A DNA stretch of 64,000 nucleotides from Xiphydria camelus (GCA_963678675.1 OY783199.1:13958232-14022231); one strand, 5' to 3'; shown: positions 11,210-23,510, counted from the stretch's first letter. Notes: generated by a model from the letters alone, not told the origin. Made by a program: numbers and translations.

Positions 11210-11583
11210 TTGAGTAGTTAATTGCTTGCGCTTCCCTTTCAAAGCAGGCATCAATACTTCAAAATTTTTATCTTCGAGATAATGTTTTATATCTCGAAAA
11301 CCGTGATTAAGTACAAACTTATCTTTCTTTTCTAGTAATGCACATAAACCATTCTCGTCTCGAATGATAGATTCTAGAATTTTTACATCATTTTCATTAG
11401 TAGGATAAGGTCCGAGCATATCTACTACGTATCCATCAGTAGCACAAATCGTTAAAGGCTTGCAAAGAGGAACTTTCTTTTGGCCAAAGAAAGATTTTCT
11501 TTGGTATTCATTATTTATACTTTTTTGGTGTCGTGCATAGGTACCATCACAAATGAAGAGTAAGTATTCCGCATTGGACAACT
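11210..11583 (-). pseudogene. Transposase catalytic core fragment (DDE_Tnp_4)
   Basis: The minus-strand frame contains LFICDGTYARHQKS, ICATDGYVVDMLGPYPTNEN, and then FVLNHGFRDIKHYLE, in the order expected for a DDE_Tnp_4 transposase. CDGT carries the first catalytic Asp. In relatives the third block normally reads as an Asp-Arg-Gly-Phe motif, and here that Asp is Asn (LNHGF), which would inactivate the enzyme. The frame continues across the ATAA insertion site into 5927-5168. The first 18 codons of the open frame (11641-11585) belong to the terminal inverted repeat, so the real N-terminus is missing. This is the older, inactive relative of the fragment at 35461-36278. Confidence 0.75.
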
Positions 11584-11918
11584 TTATAAAAGTAAGAGGC
11601 AAGAGTCCTTTCATATTTAATTTGCAATGAAGCAACCGCACTATAAAACATTTGTAGTTAAAAAAGCATAGAAAAAAGTCTCTTTGGACCTATTTCTTAA
11701 TTTAATATAATTTTTATAGAATGAAGAAATGAGAGGCTATAAGACTTACAGAAACGAAACACCCCGTATCGTGAGACGCGAGCTCGTTCATAGTAAAGGA
11801 AGCATTGAAATAATAATAAATAAATAAATAATATAATTGAAAGTCTGTTCCAAAAAATTAACAATTATTATATGCCGAATTATCATAAAAGTGGAAAAAT
11901 TCCTTTGTAGTGAATGTA

Positions 11919-12807
11919 GGGGAAGGTGTTGTACCTTGGTCTACTTCTTGTAATTAGTGCTGCATTTTTTTGTTTGAATTTTTCAATTCATTTGTGTTGA
12001 AATAAAGTGACTAAGGCATTAATTTATCAATTTACTTTATTTAGGCATAAATATGTTACAGCAGAAACTAAAAAATACACTGTTTATTAAGTACTGCAAA
12101 ACGGTCTGAGGTACAAATTCGTCATGTACCTTGGTCCACAAGCGATTGTACCGTGGTCAAAACAGAAAAATAATGATACAAACAAAATTTTGATATTCTT
12201 ATCATAAGAATAACATTAATTGACGTCGTAGCCGTCAAAATTAACTTCAAAATATAAAAATAAGCTTTTTCGAGCAGTACCTTTTAGGGGTTTTGGTTGT
12301 GGTAACTTACAAACTAGAAATGAAGAAATGCTGGTTTATTTTTAATATGAAATAAAAAACAGCAATTTTCAACATTTCAAAAAAACGTATTGTACCTTAG
12401 ACCGGTCCGAGGTACAACTTCTGCACATGGTCCAAGGTACAATTTTTGCAATAAAAGTTTCTGGAGGTTAAATAAATAGTTAAACTGCGTGTATGCAAAA
12501 CCTTTTTACACACATGCATGAAGAATAAAAAGTTGTAATAAAGTCTCTAAAAACTGGTTACTTACCCTTAAAGATGACACAGATGAACAGAGATTAGTTT
12601 GAACTTGAATTTACTTTCAGACTTGACAGAACATAAACATGCTATTACTGGAATATGCTTCGCTGTATGTTGAGATACTTTGCGCGCCATATGTAGTGTG
12701 GAACTAGGTAACTTATTTACAATATTGGTAAAAGGAAACTGCAACACATGAAACGGCATTTGAAGTGGACCGAGGTACAGTGTGGTCCAAGATACAACAC
12801 TTTTCCC
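11919..12807. mobile_element. TA-flanked MITE with GGGGAAGGTGTTGTACC termini
   Basis: An 889-bp element flanked by TA (11917-11918, 12808-12809). The left end is GGGGAAGGTGTTGTACCTTG. The right end, read inverted, is GGGAAAAGTGTTGTATCTTG. In the second DDE_Tnp_4 copy (about 36735-36755) the arm reads GTGAGTGTACAGTGTATATC without the insert, which fixes the site and the TA duplication. Internal motifs such as GTACCTTGGTC recur (12120-12180, 12390-12445). No coding region is visible. TA duplication is typical of the Tc1/mariner superfamily. Confidence 0.8.
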
Positions 12808-13178
12808 TACAGTGTATATCATATACAACCCGTCCCAGGGAATACACGCCAGCGTAGCACATTGCATATCGATAGGCGCTATCGGATCGAAGATGGTTCC
12901 CTAAAATTTCGACAACCCAGACACGAACCAAATAGTCCAGACACGAACCAAATAGACGTTTCAGTCCGAAAAACATCGGTCATCACAATAGTGGTGAATG
13001 TGACAGACGATCTTACAGATAGTTTGATAATCGTTTGGATTTTTTCGAATAATCAAGATAGTGAACGGAAGCAGCGCTATTTTTCTCTGGTTGCTTGTGT
13101 ATAAAGAGCAGGAAAGGAGACACCAGTATCTCAGAAGAAGTGCCATCAGATAAGTTATTTCCTAACTGACCGTTTTAA

Positions 13179-13565
13179 GGTAGTTGGACCGCTATAGCAC
13201 TTTTCCAGATTTTTAAAAAATTTTGACAGATTATAGATTATAAAAAAACTGATAACTTTTCCTTACGAATGAAACCATTCTGACGTTTAGAAATAGAGAT
13301 ATTCGGTTTTTATTTCTCCATTGAAATCAATGAGAGAGAGAGACAGGGCCGTGTGGAGCCTCCGCAGTCGCGCGCGTACGTGCGTGCGCGCGGCCTAGTA
13401 CGGCCCTGTCTCATTGATTTCAATGGAGAAATAAAAACCGAATATCTCTATTTCTAAACGTCAGAATGATTTCATTCATAAAGAAAAGTTATCAGTTTTT
13501 TTATAATCTATAATGACAAAATTTTTTAAAAATTGCTGGAAAAGTGCTATAGCGGTCCAACTACC
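13179..13565. mobile_element. piggyBac-type MITE with TTAA duplication
   Basis: A 387-bp near-perfect palindrome with ends GGTAGTTGGACCGCTATAGC, flanked by TTAA at 13175-13178 and 13566-13569. The opposite arm of the surrounding inverted repeat (around 16577-16590) has the uninterrupted sequence with a single TTAA. TTAA duplication is the hallmark of piggyBac elements. No transposase is present. Confidence 0.9.
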
Positions 13566-14339
13566 TTAACCTCACTTTGATTGCGTATGAAGGACAAATA
13601 TCTTTGTTGTTATTCTATTTTTTTGTTTTCAGCGTCATGGGAGCACGGGACGATTAAATAATAAATTTGATATTTCTTCTCTGTCAACAATGAAAGCCGT
13701 GATAGGAAAATAGGGGATACAGTATAATTGGATCACAATAATGAAGTAAATACTTTATTATTATTTTTTCTGTATACAGCGTTTATTTCTGCAACAAATT
13801 GTAAATAACACAATCATATCCATCATTTCACTATTTGAAATATACCGAACTTACTCTACTTAGAATTAAAGAAACTACATTCATCTGAGTTAACCAATTC
13901 TATAAATAATAATAACAGAATTATTTTTAAAAAACGCATCTTGAATTTAATTTACTTTAGCCATTTCTTCATTCCTTGTAAAGAGTCGCGCATTGGCGGA
14001 TTGGTAGATAAGAGTCGGATAAGTTCGCATAAGTTTCCGTATTGAAAATGAATACGGTTCTGTACAGCTCGAATACATGTTGCATTGTTTTCATCTTAAA
14101 TCTGTACTAGGGCCATGTAAAGCCGTATTTATTTTAATATGGAGACTTTTACGGCCTTATTCAGGACTTATCTGCCTGATCGGCATCAGTGATTCCTCAT
14201 TCACCATCGTTACACCAGAGACGAAGAAGAGATGAAATAGAAGTGAGGAACATAACACTTCACGTTTGACAGGTCGGTGTATAAATTGGAACTTGTGTGA
14301 TAGTACGATAGAGGAAATATATCGATAGAGAAAAAATAA

Positions 14340-14963
14340 CTAGAATCTCGGTTGAGAAACACGACAATGAGCCCGGTTCGTTGGGAGGATAACGCGCGCT
14401 TCTTAGCGTGCCCTTATCGAGCAAGACCTTGGACCGACCAACGGAGTAAACAGTTCCCTCGGATCAAATTTGCTCGTTCAACATGAGAGAAACAGTTTTT
14501 ATAGAAAAATTGTTAGATGTGAAACATCGAAACTCTATTTTGCAGAAAGTGTGCGATAGGAAGGATGGACCAGGCGTCCGTCGAAAGAACACGTGCGCCA
14601 GTGCGCATTTGTATTTATGACTGATACTATTAAACGGTACGAATAGTGACACAATGGTTCGTACCGTTTAATAGTATCAGAGTCATAAATACAAATGCGA
14701 ACTGGCGCACGTGTTCTTTCGACGGACGCGTGGTCCATCCTTCCTATCGCATGCTTTCTACAAAGAAGAATTTCGATGTTTCACATCTAACAATTTTTCT
14801 ATAAAAACTGTTTCTCTCAGGTTGAACGAGCAAATTTGATCCAAGGGAACTGTTTAATCCGTTGGTTGGTCCAAGGTCTTGCTCGATAAGGGCGCGCTAA
14901 GAAGCAAGCGTTATCCTCCCAACGAACCGGGCTCATTGTCGTGTTTTTCAACCGAGATTCTAG
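14340..14963. repeat. 624-bp palindromic element
   Basis: The arms start CTAGAATCTCGGTTGAG and end in the complement CCGAGATTCTAG. The centre near 14620-14690 contains the ACGGTACGAA/TTCGTACCGT inversion. Both frames at 14464-14738 are arm sequence. No coding capacity and no certain target duplication were found. Confidence 0.75.
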
Positions 14964-15154
14964 ACTAACTCTCGCTAGATTGCTCTCAATGCTGTTTAAC
15001 TTTCAATATATCAGAGGTTAGAAATTGTGTCGCTTAAAATCGACAAAATGGATAATATATGTATTTTTTCATAAGGGTCAAATTTTGAAAATATGTTTTA
15101 AATATTATTTTTAAACGTGCTAACCAATGATTAATCAATCTTCATGCTTTCATT

Positions 15155-16162
15155 AGGTGCCCATACACACAGAGGTCGAACTGTCGGTTTGGAACGGCGT
15201 GGTTCGAACCGGCAGTTTTACCTTTCAGTTAGTGGGCGCGCCACGCGCCAGATCGAACTGTCAGGCTGACCCGTCAGTCCAGACCGACGGGAAAAACTGC
15301 CGCCGTCCACTAACATGCGTTTTAGCACGACAGACGGAACGTCGGTTCGTACCGCTTAATATCATCCTAATCTAAGCGAAAGCGCTATTTAGGCCCTTCG
15401 TTCACCGACAAGATAAACCGACAATTCTGTGTATGGGTACCTATTTAAAAATATCGTCGTAGACATTCGGATTTTTATGTTAATATTTATTAGAGAAAAA
15501 TGCTCAAAACCGGCGATTAAGAATCTGTATGAAGCTTGATGAAGCGGTTGAAAAGTATCCGCTAAGTTAAAACAAAACAAAAATCATCTGAAAATACCAA
15601 TTTTAGTGAAGTTAGAGGCATTTGTTTACAAGAGCGCGCGGGCGCTACGGCGCGTATTTATGTACAAAATTTAATATCTCGAGAACTATTTATCGTAACA
15701 AAATGAGATAAAAACCAATCGTTTCGTCTTGAAATTCTCTACATTTTTTCCGCAGCATGTCTCGATAACTTCTCAATAGTTTTCGAGATATTTAAAGAAA
15801 AAGCCGTACAAAAAATACATTTTTATTAAAAATTAAAAAGCAAACTTTGGCTTTATGTCACATTTGTTCTACATATTTTTCCGAGTATTTTAAAAAAAAA
15901 GAAAAATTAAAATCGTACACTCTCTCTTATGAAGTAAAAGCGCAACAAAATCGATTTTCTCAGCACGTCTACTGTCGGTCGACACTACGGGTCGATCTGC
16001 AGTTTTGTGGCCGGCCGGCCTGTGGCGGTTCGACCTGTCAGTTTTAACCGCGGATTTCTATTCTGCGTTAGTGGACGACGACGGTTAAAACCGACGGATC
16101 GACCCGACGGTTCGAACTGCCGTTCCAAACCGACAGTTCGACCTCTGTGTGTATGGGCACCT
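15155..16162. mobile_element. TIR element with ATT duplication (AGGTGCCCATACACA ends)
   Basis: Ends are AGGTGCCCATACACACAGAG and its complement at 16162, flanked by ATT on both sides. A 3-bp duplication suits the PIF/Harbinger superfamily, but no transposase is seen. An internal terminus-like copy ends at 15442 (TGTGTATGGGTACCT) and is also followed by ATT. The element may be two nested or joined MITEs. The GGTCGAACTGTCGG-type motifs near each end are repeated and GC-rich. Confidence 0.7.
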
Positions 16163-16954
16163 ATTAATGAGGGTAAATACTGCTTCGTACACCGATACAG
16201 TGAGCGTGTAGTAGTAAGTGGGGAAGCTAGCACTCGGTGAAAGGGGACCACCGAGTCGTGGCGGAGAGAGCCGATGCGTCCCGAGTTAGCGTATAGCCAT
16301 TCCAGCGTCTGGACCCCAACATAATCGCCACGCTAACAGCCGTTCTCACCGCCGTAGCGCGGCATAACTGATTCACATCAATAATAAAGCATTTACTTGA
16401 TTATTGTGATCCAATTCCACTGTATCCCCTATTTTCCTGCCATGGCTTTCATTGTTGACAGAGAATAAATATCAAATATATTAGTTCATCCATCGATTCG
16501 TCCCGTGCTCGCATGACGCTGAAAACAAAAATAGAATAGCCACAAAGATATTTGTTCTTCATACGCAATCAAAGTGAGGTTAAAACGGTCAGTTAGAAAG
16601 TAACTTATCTGATGGAACTTCTTCTGAGATACTGGTGTCTCCTTTCCTGCTCTTTATGCACAAGCAACCAGAGAAAAATAGCGCTGCTTCCGTTCACTAT
16701 CTTGATTATTCGAAAAAATCCAAACGATTATCAAACTATCTGTAAGATCGTCTGTCACATTCACCACTATTGTGATGACCGATGTTTTTCGGACTGAAAC
16801 GTCTATTTCGTTCGTGTCTGTACTGTTTGGTTCGTGTCTGGACTATTTGGTTCGTGTCTGAGCTGTCGGAATTTTAGGGAACCATCTTCGATCCGATAGC
16901 GCCTACCGATATGCAATGTGCTACGCTGGCGTGTTGTCCCTGGGACGGGTTGTA

Positions 16955-18173
16955 TATGGGGCATTCCATGTCAACTTTTAGTACCTAGTAGAAACTTTTG
17001 GGTCTCCGATTTAGTTGTTGATTTTTTTTCAAGTATCTTTAATCAATACAAAAACTGGTCAACATTTTCAGAACGATTCCATAAGTCGTTCAACTGTTAT
17101 TAATTTTTATATTTCTCATTTTTTTTCCTTTCGTCGCGATTTACGGCTTAAATTAACACAACATGAAAAAATGACCCAAATGAAAAATGTGTTTTTTGGT
17201 GAAGATTTCGAAATAAATTATTTTTTTCATATTGCGTTTTTCCTTGAAATTTGAAAAAAATATTGCATCTCAAAACCGACAATTTTAATTTTCATAATTT
17301 TTTTACACTAAATTGCTACGTCCTTTACGGTAATTTTGAGAGTACTTAGATAGTGGGGCCTCCCATAGAAATTTTGGAATGAATTTTTTAGTGATTTGAA
17401 AGAGTTAAATTTACAATTTTTGTATTGTAAAATTTTATTTTACAATCTCTTAAGACATTCACTGCCGCTCTAATTTAGATACATTTTGCCCCATCCCAAC
17501 TTCAAGTTAATAATTCTAACAATAACAAAAAAAATATATAAAAATCGTCAAAATTCCGAACCACGTGCACGTTTACGTCAAAGTACCTTTTCTCAAGTGC
17601 CAGCCTACACATACACGTGTAATTGCAGTGCCGAGTTCACTAGTTGATAAAGAAGCCTGAATGGAGTAGAACGCTTATAAGCGTCAGCGGATGAATTGGG
17701 CGGGTGCCGCTGTCGCGTATAAGCGTTCTATTCTATTCAGGCTTCGTTGTCAACTAGTGAACTCGGCACTGCAATTACATGTGTATATGTAGGCTGGCAC
17801 TTGAGAAAGGTACTTTGACGTAAACGTGCACGTGGTTCGGAATTTTGACGATTTTTATATATTTTTTGTTATTGTTAGAATTGTTAACTTGAAGTTGGGA
17901 TGAGGCAAAATGTATCTAAATTAGAGCGGCAGTGAATGTGTTAAGATTGTAAAATAAAATTTTTCAATAAAAAAATTGTAAATTTAACTCTCTCGAATCA
18001 CAAAAAATTCATTACAAAATAGCTATGGGAGGCCCCACTTTCTAAGTGCTCTCAAAATTACCGTAAAGGATGTAGAAATTTAGTGTAAAAAAATCATGAA
18101 AATTAAAAATGTCGATCTTGACACAATATTTTTGGTTTCAATTTTCAAGGAAAAACGCAATATAAAAAAAAAA
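16955..18173. mobile_element. Palindromic MITE, family P1 copy 1
   Basis: Begins TATGGGGCATTCCATGTC. The arms (about 17270-17650 and 17730-18100, with a longer unpaired left side) are complementary, centred on the CACTAGTTGATAAAGAAGCC and GGCTTCGTTGTCAACTAGTG inversion near 17640-17760. The right end is cut off by the next MITE at 18174. A second copy at 50156-57793 shares both arms and hosts several insertions. No coding region is present. Confidence 0.75.
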
Positions 18174-18385
18174 CAAAACGTGTGGCCGCCACACGCGGAA
18201 GAAGTAAATCTTCGATACTAGTTTTTCTGAATTTGATTCCGGTGGTATTAGTTTCAATTGGCTCTACGAAGAAGCATTGTAAAAGACTTGTATAGAGCCA
18301 ATTGAAACTAATACCACCGGAATCAAATTCAGAGAAACTGGTATCGAAGTTTTATTTCTTCCGCGTGTGGCGGCCACACGTTTTG
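18174..18385. mobile_element. 212-bp GTGTGGCCGCCACAC palindrome
   Basis: The ends read CAAAACGTGTGGCCGCCACA and its complement, and the two arms pair almost perfectly around a centre near 18280. It is the same family as 54886-55099, and one arm is found inside the 5.27-kb element at 8725-8803. No coding capacity is present. Confidence 0.8.
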
Positions 18386-18468
18386 TTTTTTTTTTCTTAT
18401 TTTCATTCAAGGAACCCATCCTTGAAGTTTGTCGCAATATTAATGAATAACCCAGTATATTTGCTTAC

Positions 18469-18810
18469 TTGGTCCAACAAAATATTTTTTTTATAACACG
18501 TGCATCGAAAGTGGTGCTTTTCATGCTAGTTTTACGGGACGAAAATAGCAAATTGCACGCTAGGATAGAAAAGTTGAGCTCGCGCATACGCAGTTTATAC
18601 TTGCTTCACTTTCGTCCCTTGGGTGAATTTTCGTTCACTTTCGTCCCTGAAAACTAACAAGAAAAGCACCACTTGCATTCACTTTTTATAAAAAATATCG
18701 TGTGCAACACGGACCAAAGTTGGCGCCGACGAGTGTGATTGCAGCCCTCGCTTCGCTCGGGCAGCAAACTTCACACTCGTCGGCAATCACCAACTTTCAG
18801 CCCTTGTTGG
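18469..18810. repeat. Inverted-repeat segment with a GC-rich hairpin
   Basis: The arms around 18512-18542 (GTGGTGCTTTTCATGC) and 18641-18672 (AGAAAAGCACCAC) are complementary. A second hairpin at 18718-18796 pairs GACGAGTGTGA with TCACACTCGTC around the GCCCTCGCTTCGCTCGGGC palindrome. It is probably a further nonautonomous element. Its ends (GGTCCAAC and GTTGGAC) are only partly matched. Confidence 0.55.
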
Positions 18811-19381
18811 ACAATATACTATTCCGCCATAATCAAGTATACACATATTAATTGCAAATAAACTCTTTTCTCTGTATACGAAGTAACTTTGATCGAACGA
18901 ACGAAGTGTTCACTAAACTGACAAATTTCTAGAAAATCATAAACGGAATCAAGGAATTTTACTTCCAAATTTGACAGTGATAAAACATTAATCGCTGTTT
19001 CTCAGAATTTCAGATACATTACAAATTCTATTATAGTGCACATTATAGTGCACGCAGTTCGGGTGGTACATTTCGGCAAACGAGGACTGCTTATGTATTC
19101 GCAGTCCTGCGCCTTTCCCGGAAGGCTAATTACCGAACGAATTGTAATGAACCACTTCTCGCAGATACCGTTATATTTCGAATGCATTCGAAATGCATTC
19201 AGCTTTGTAAAGGAGAGAAATGACGATTTCAATAGATAACCGAATATTTCGGCAAACGTTCATTCCGATTTGTTCAGTAATTAACCCTTTCAAGAAAGGT
19301 GCGGGACTGCGAACTCATTAGCAGCCTGGATTCGCCGAAATGTACTGCTTCGCTGATGGCGAGATGAACCCTATAGTCTAA
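18811..19381. other. Interval without a gene, holds a dispersed repeat
   Basis: No supported gene. The part around 19060-19240 (ACATTTCGGCAAACGAGG; CCGGAAGGCTAATTACCG) resembles 24060-24200 inverted. The CGCCGAAATGTACTGCTTCG block near 19332 resembles 27525 and 46755. It appears to be a diverged dispersed repeat. Confidence 0.4.
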
Positions 19382-21261
19382 CCCTTGGCAAAGTTTTCCA
19401 TTGAGTGTTTAATGGTAATGAATGGGACCTAAAGTTAATCAATGGGATCGCAATGGAAATTCAGAGGGAAAAATGAACTGGCACTTTCTACCATTCAATA
19501 TAAATGGGACTCCACTCCACTCGCGAATCAGTGGGAAATATTGAAAGGTATGTATTCCCATTCGTTACCAATGGAAGACCAATGGCAAGTTACTGGGAAC
19601 ATTCAAGTGGTATTTTGTTCCAATGGTAACTAATGGGAGTCCAATGGCAAATAACGGAGTGCCATGCGGAAGCCAGTTACGACTAGACGCGTCGCGGATC
19701 GATCGCAGGAATCAGTGCCGATACAGCGATATTACAGGATAATCGGAGCGATTTTTTGGATCAGGGGAGAGCAGAGCGTGCCGCCAGCAAGAACATGCAG
19801 GGGGAAGAGAGGGGACTGCTCTAGATTTCAAAGGAGAGCTTCAAAAAAGTTGAAAGAAAAGGTGAGGTTAGGGGAAGATTAGCAGAGGAAGAGGAGGTGG
19901 GGCACGCGTGGAGGATGATTCGGGCGCCGTCGGATCAGGAAAGTCGGAAAAAGCCGAGGGGACAGCGGGAAGACTGACCGAGGCGCCAGAAGGAATGCTG
20001 AGGAAAGGCAGACCAAAAAGCGCGAACAGAGATGACGCGGCTGCGGCCACGGGGCCCTTGGCAAAGTTTTCCATTGAGTGTTTAATGGTAATGAATGGGA
20101 CCTAAAGGTAATCAATGGGATCGCAATGGAAATTCAGAGGGAAAAATGAACTGGCACTTTCTACCATTCAATATAAATGGGAATCCACTGGCAAATCAGT
20201 GGGAAATATTGAAAGGTATGTATTCCCATTCATTACGAATGGAGGACCAATGGCAAGTTACTGGGAACATTCAAGTGGTATTTTGTTCCAATGGTAACTA
20301 ATGGGAGTCCAATGGCAAATAACGGAGTTCCATGCGGAAGCCGGTTACGACTAGACGCGTCGCGGATCGATCGCAGGAAACAGTGCCGATACAGCGATAT
20401 TACAGGATAATCGCAGCGATTTTTCGGATCAGGGGAGAGCAGAGCGTGCCGCCAGCAAGAAGACGCATGAGGAAGAGAGGGGACTGCTCTAGATTTCAAA
20501 GGAGGGTTTCAGAAAAGTTGAAAGAAAAGGTGAGGTTTGGGGAAGATGGGCAGAGGAAGAGGAGGTGGGGCACGCGGGGAGGATGATTCGGGCGCCGTCG
20601 GATCAGGAAAGTCGAAAAAAGCCGAGGGGACAGCGGGAAGACCGACCGAGGCGCCAGAAGGAAAGCGGAGGAAAGGCATACCAAGAAGCGCGAACAGAGA
20701 TGACGCGGCTGCGGCTACGGGCGGTCTTGGACAAATAGCTAAGTAAAGTATCACTCAACAAATGTGAAATGGATGATTATAATTGAATGGGAATTAATTC
20801 CATTTCACGAATGGTAATGTCAACGGTATGAAAACACCATTAAACGAATGGGAAAATAAATGGGATGTCGAATGGTAGTATAAGTGGGAAAGATACCATT
20901 GGCGAAACCCCATTGATTTACCTTTGACAGACTGTCAGTGGTATCCAATGGGATTTTTTAAATGGTATTTAATGGGAGACTTAGCCAAGGGGGGTCTTGG
21001 ACAAATAGCTAAGTAAAGTATCACTCAACAAATGGGAAATGTGTGGTTATAATTGAAAGGGAATTAATTCCATTTCACGAATAGTAATGTCAACGGTATA
21101 AAAACACCATTAAACGAATGAGAAAATAAATGGGATGTCGAATGATAGTATAAGTGGGAAAGATACCATTGGCAAAACCCCATTGATTTACCTTTGACAG
21201 ACTGTCAGTGGTATCCAAAGGGATTTTTTAAATGGTAATTAATGGGAGACTTAGCCAAGGG
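19382..21261. mobile_element. CCCTTGGC-ended element made of two tandem duplications
   Basis: The ends are CCCTTGGCAAAGT (19382) and, inverted, CCCTTGGCTAAGT (21261). The left part is a tandem duplication with a 673-bp period (19382 and 20055). The right part is a tandem duplication with a 270-bp period (20723 and 20993). Almost every 10-20 bp there is an AATGG or CCATT word, in both units and both halves. The frames at 19442-20746 follow the duplication and have no recognisable domain. No target duplication is clear. The class is unknown. Confidence 0.65.
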
Positions 21262-22077
21262 AAGATTCGAACTAGAGACGTTCTTCACCGATCTGCTTAC
21301 CGGATGAAAAGTATTTTTTGTCAAACATAATACGTCAATGAATATATCGCGAATGGGTAGGCTAATAAAATATGCTCAAGATTACCCTTAAAACTATATA
21401 AACAGGTGAGCTGATATGAGCAATTTGCACCAATCTGCTTACCAATTAAACTATATATGATAATAAAGATAATTTTATTGCAAACACGGTGGTATTACCC
21501 TACCTGCAAAAAATCGGTCATGAATCACGGTTGTAAGGCTTTGAAATTTATCGGAGCTAGCCAAGATGCGCGTACTACAGGGAAATTTGCTATAGGACGC
21601 AACGTAGGAAGTGGGCGCGACGCGACGGTTAGATGAGAGAGAGTGCGTACATGCTGCTTCCTCGTAACACTACTAAAATGCCGAGAAAAAGCGACTACGA
21701 GCGACTCGCTGTTTACATCCCTCAGTTTGCGGAAAAATGCGTGCTCCATTATTACATAAATGTAATGTAGTGTTATCTTTTTCAATCGTTATTTTTTTCA
21801 ATCAATTACTGTTGAATCCCTGGTAAAATTATTTTCGTTCAAGATTCAACTAACTTTGTATTTTTATTTTTGCCTGTCTGGAAGGGACAATTTATTACTT
21901 TATGGCTCTTTCTCGAAAGTACAGAAAAAGGGGAAAACGTTCTTACCGGGTTTTCGAGTGAAAGTTTTTTCCGAACATGTGATAAACAGACAGTCGAGGC
22001 GATAGCTCATGGGGTGGGTTTGTAACGCATTAAAAATATCTGAAGGTAAAGAGGAAATTCTAGACCTTTCCTCTAAA

Positions 22078-22591
22078 AGGGCCGGTTTTACCAACACGGT
22101 ATAAACGCGGTATAGCGCTATACTGAGAATAACCAGCCTTATGGTTATTCTCAGTATAGCGCTATTGGGACCGTGCAACTGCTTGGAGGGGATACGGCGA
22201 ACGATCGTGCGCAAGTAGTGGTGAAGGTTTGAAGTTAGTCGACACGTCTCTCCATGCCTATAACACGTTGACTGCCAGCCACCACCGCTGCCGGGTTAAA
22301 GTACATTATATGGCAGTCAACGTGTCTGAAGGTGAATAAACCGGCCCTAAATGTTATGCTTACTGTTTATTGCAATTCTATACTTATAAATAATTGCTAT
22401 AAAATACACCTGATGAAAAACATTCATATTGTTGTTCACTAATTGGTTTTGCCGAGGATTTCTATATTCTTGTCGTATTTGGTACTGTATAAAATTGCCG
22501 ATTTTTCGCCGACTACTGCCACCAGGTGTCACTGTACGGGTGTTGCACGGTCCCAATACCGCGTTTATACCTGTTGGTAAAACCGGCCCTA
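22078..22591. mobile_element. TIR element with AGGGCCGGTTTTACCAACA ends
   Basis: The left end AGGGCCGGTTTTACCAACAC and the right end, inverted (AGGGCCGGTTTTACCAACAG), match. They are followed on both sides by a GGTATAAACGCGGTAT-type stretch. Internal hairpins lie at 22118-22166 (ATAGCGCTATACTGAG arms) and 22264-22326. A third copy of the terminal word, CCGGCCCTAA, is at 22341. No coding region was found. Confidence 0.7.
22264..22326. repeat. CACGTTGACTGCC hairpin
   Basis: CACGTTGACTGCC and its complement GGCAGTCAACGTG flank about 37 bp. It is a small inverted-repeat insertion inside the 22078-22591 element. Confidence 0.6.
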
Positions 22592-23060
22592 AGTGAGATT
22601 TCATAAGTTGAAATGATAAATTGTTAAGAAAAATTCTTCTTGGAGTCTTTGCGTTGTTTAGGTTACTGTTATATAAAATCTGGGCACTCTCTTATTCCAG
22701 CAACATACAAGTTTTTGGAAGGCTATAATATTGTATTTGTTGTAATATTGTTATAATATTTGCTAAGATTGTTATTGTATTCATTGTTTAATAATAAAGT
22801 TTTTTTACACCGCCAATTTGTTAAAGGTTTTTTATCGCTCTCTAAAAAATGTAATTGTTCTGTTTGTTTGCAGTGGTATTTTTATAGAATAGATAAAATT
22901 TATCGAATAATTATCACTAACATATTATAATTCTGTGTGATAGAAATATTAATATTTCCCCATCCATATATTTAATTGAAAATATTTGAAAAATCTTTCT
23001 CACATTTTAATATTTTATATTTAATTTAAAGTAATTAAAAGTTTACTGCCAGTACCTACT
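22592..23060. other. AT-rich interval, no gene
   Basis: AT-rich sequence with short A and T runs. No reading frame, hairpin or repeat that I can support. Confidence 0.4.
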
Positions 23061-23187
23061 CCATCGTAGTCGCTTTTTCTCGGCATTTTAGTAGTGTTAT
23101 CTCTGTCAATCGTACGAGGAAGCAGCATGTACGCACTCTCTCTCATCTAACCGTCGCGTCGCGCCCACTTCTTAAGGTAAGTCTATA

Positions 23188-23400
23188 CCGGGATACAAAA
23201 ATGTTGGCAACACGATAATCCGGTGTTGGCAACACGATAATCCGGTGTTGTCAACTTGTATCCCGCCGACTTGCAACTCGCCGACGGATACTCGGCAACA
23301 GCCACTATCCGAATGTAGGTACAAACCGGGATACAAAATGTTGGCAACATGTTGGCAACACGAGTATCCCGTCGACTAGCGACAATTTAATTGCTACTCG
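23188..23400. repeat. TTGGCAACA-rich block
   Basis: GTTGGCAACACGATAATCCG occurs twice in tandem, followed by CGGGATACAAAATGTTGG. The inverted counterpart, GTTGCCAACA-rich, is at about 24485-24610. The two blocks are part of the nested structure of the 21263-24960 inverted repeat. Confidence 0.55.
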
Positions 23401-23510
23401 TAAACTGCGGGCGGCATGACATCAAAGAAAGCTGTTGCCTGTTGCTTGTATCCGAGTTTCCCATTTGAAATGGGAAACATCGGAAACATCGCTCTCTCTG
23501 GACTAGAATC

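Larger units (their letters stand above)
4349..12820 (-). mobile_element. DDE_Tnp_4/SWIM DNA transposon, copy 1, twice interrupted
   Basis: The left end is AAAGGGCCTAGCGGAATAAG, as in the element at 34750-37183. A left arm of about 800 bp is repeated inverted at about 11585-12820, with shared landmarks including the GCGGTTGYTTCATTGCAAAT region and an ATAATTCGGCATATGATAAT-type stretch. The right terminus is lost: the inverted repeat at 12821 begins where the arm should continue. Between the arms lies one transposase gene on the minus strand, split by the 5932-11205 insertion. A second insertion (11919-12807) sits in the right arm. The copy is therefore older than both inserts. Confidence 0.75.
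12821..16958. repeat. 4.1-kb long inverted repeat (composite repeat, head to head)
   Basis: The left arm (about 12821-13177 plus 13566-13750) is the inverted counterpart of the right arm (about 16378-16958). Both outer ends contain ATATACAACCCGTC. Both arms carry the CTAACTGACCGTTTTAACC region and the TTGATTATTCGAAAAAATCC region. The arms belong to the composite repeat family of 1-2005. A TTAA MITE sits in the left arm only. The spacer holds a palindrome and a TIR element. Reading frames such as 12961-13146 and 16612-16797 are mirror images of each other and not genes. Confidence 0.75.
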
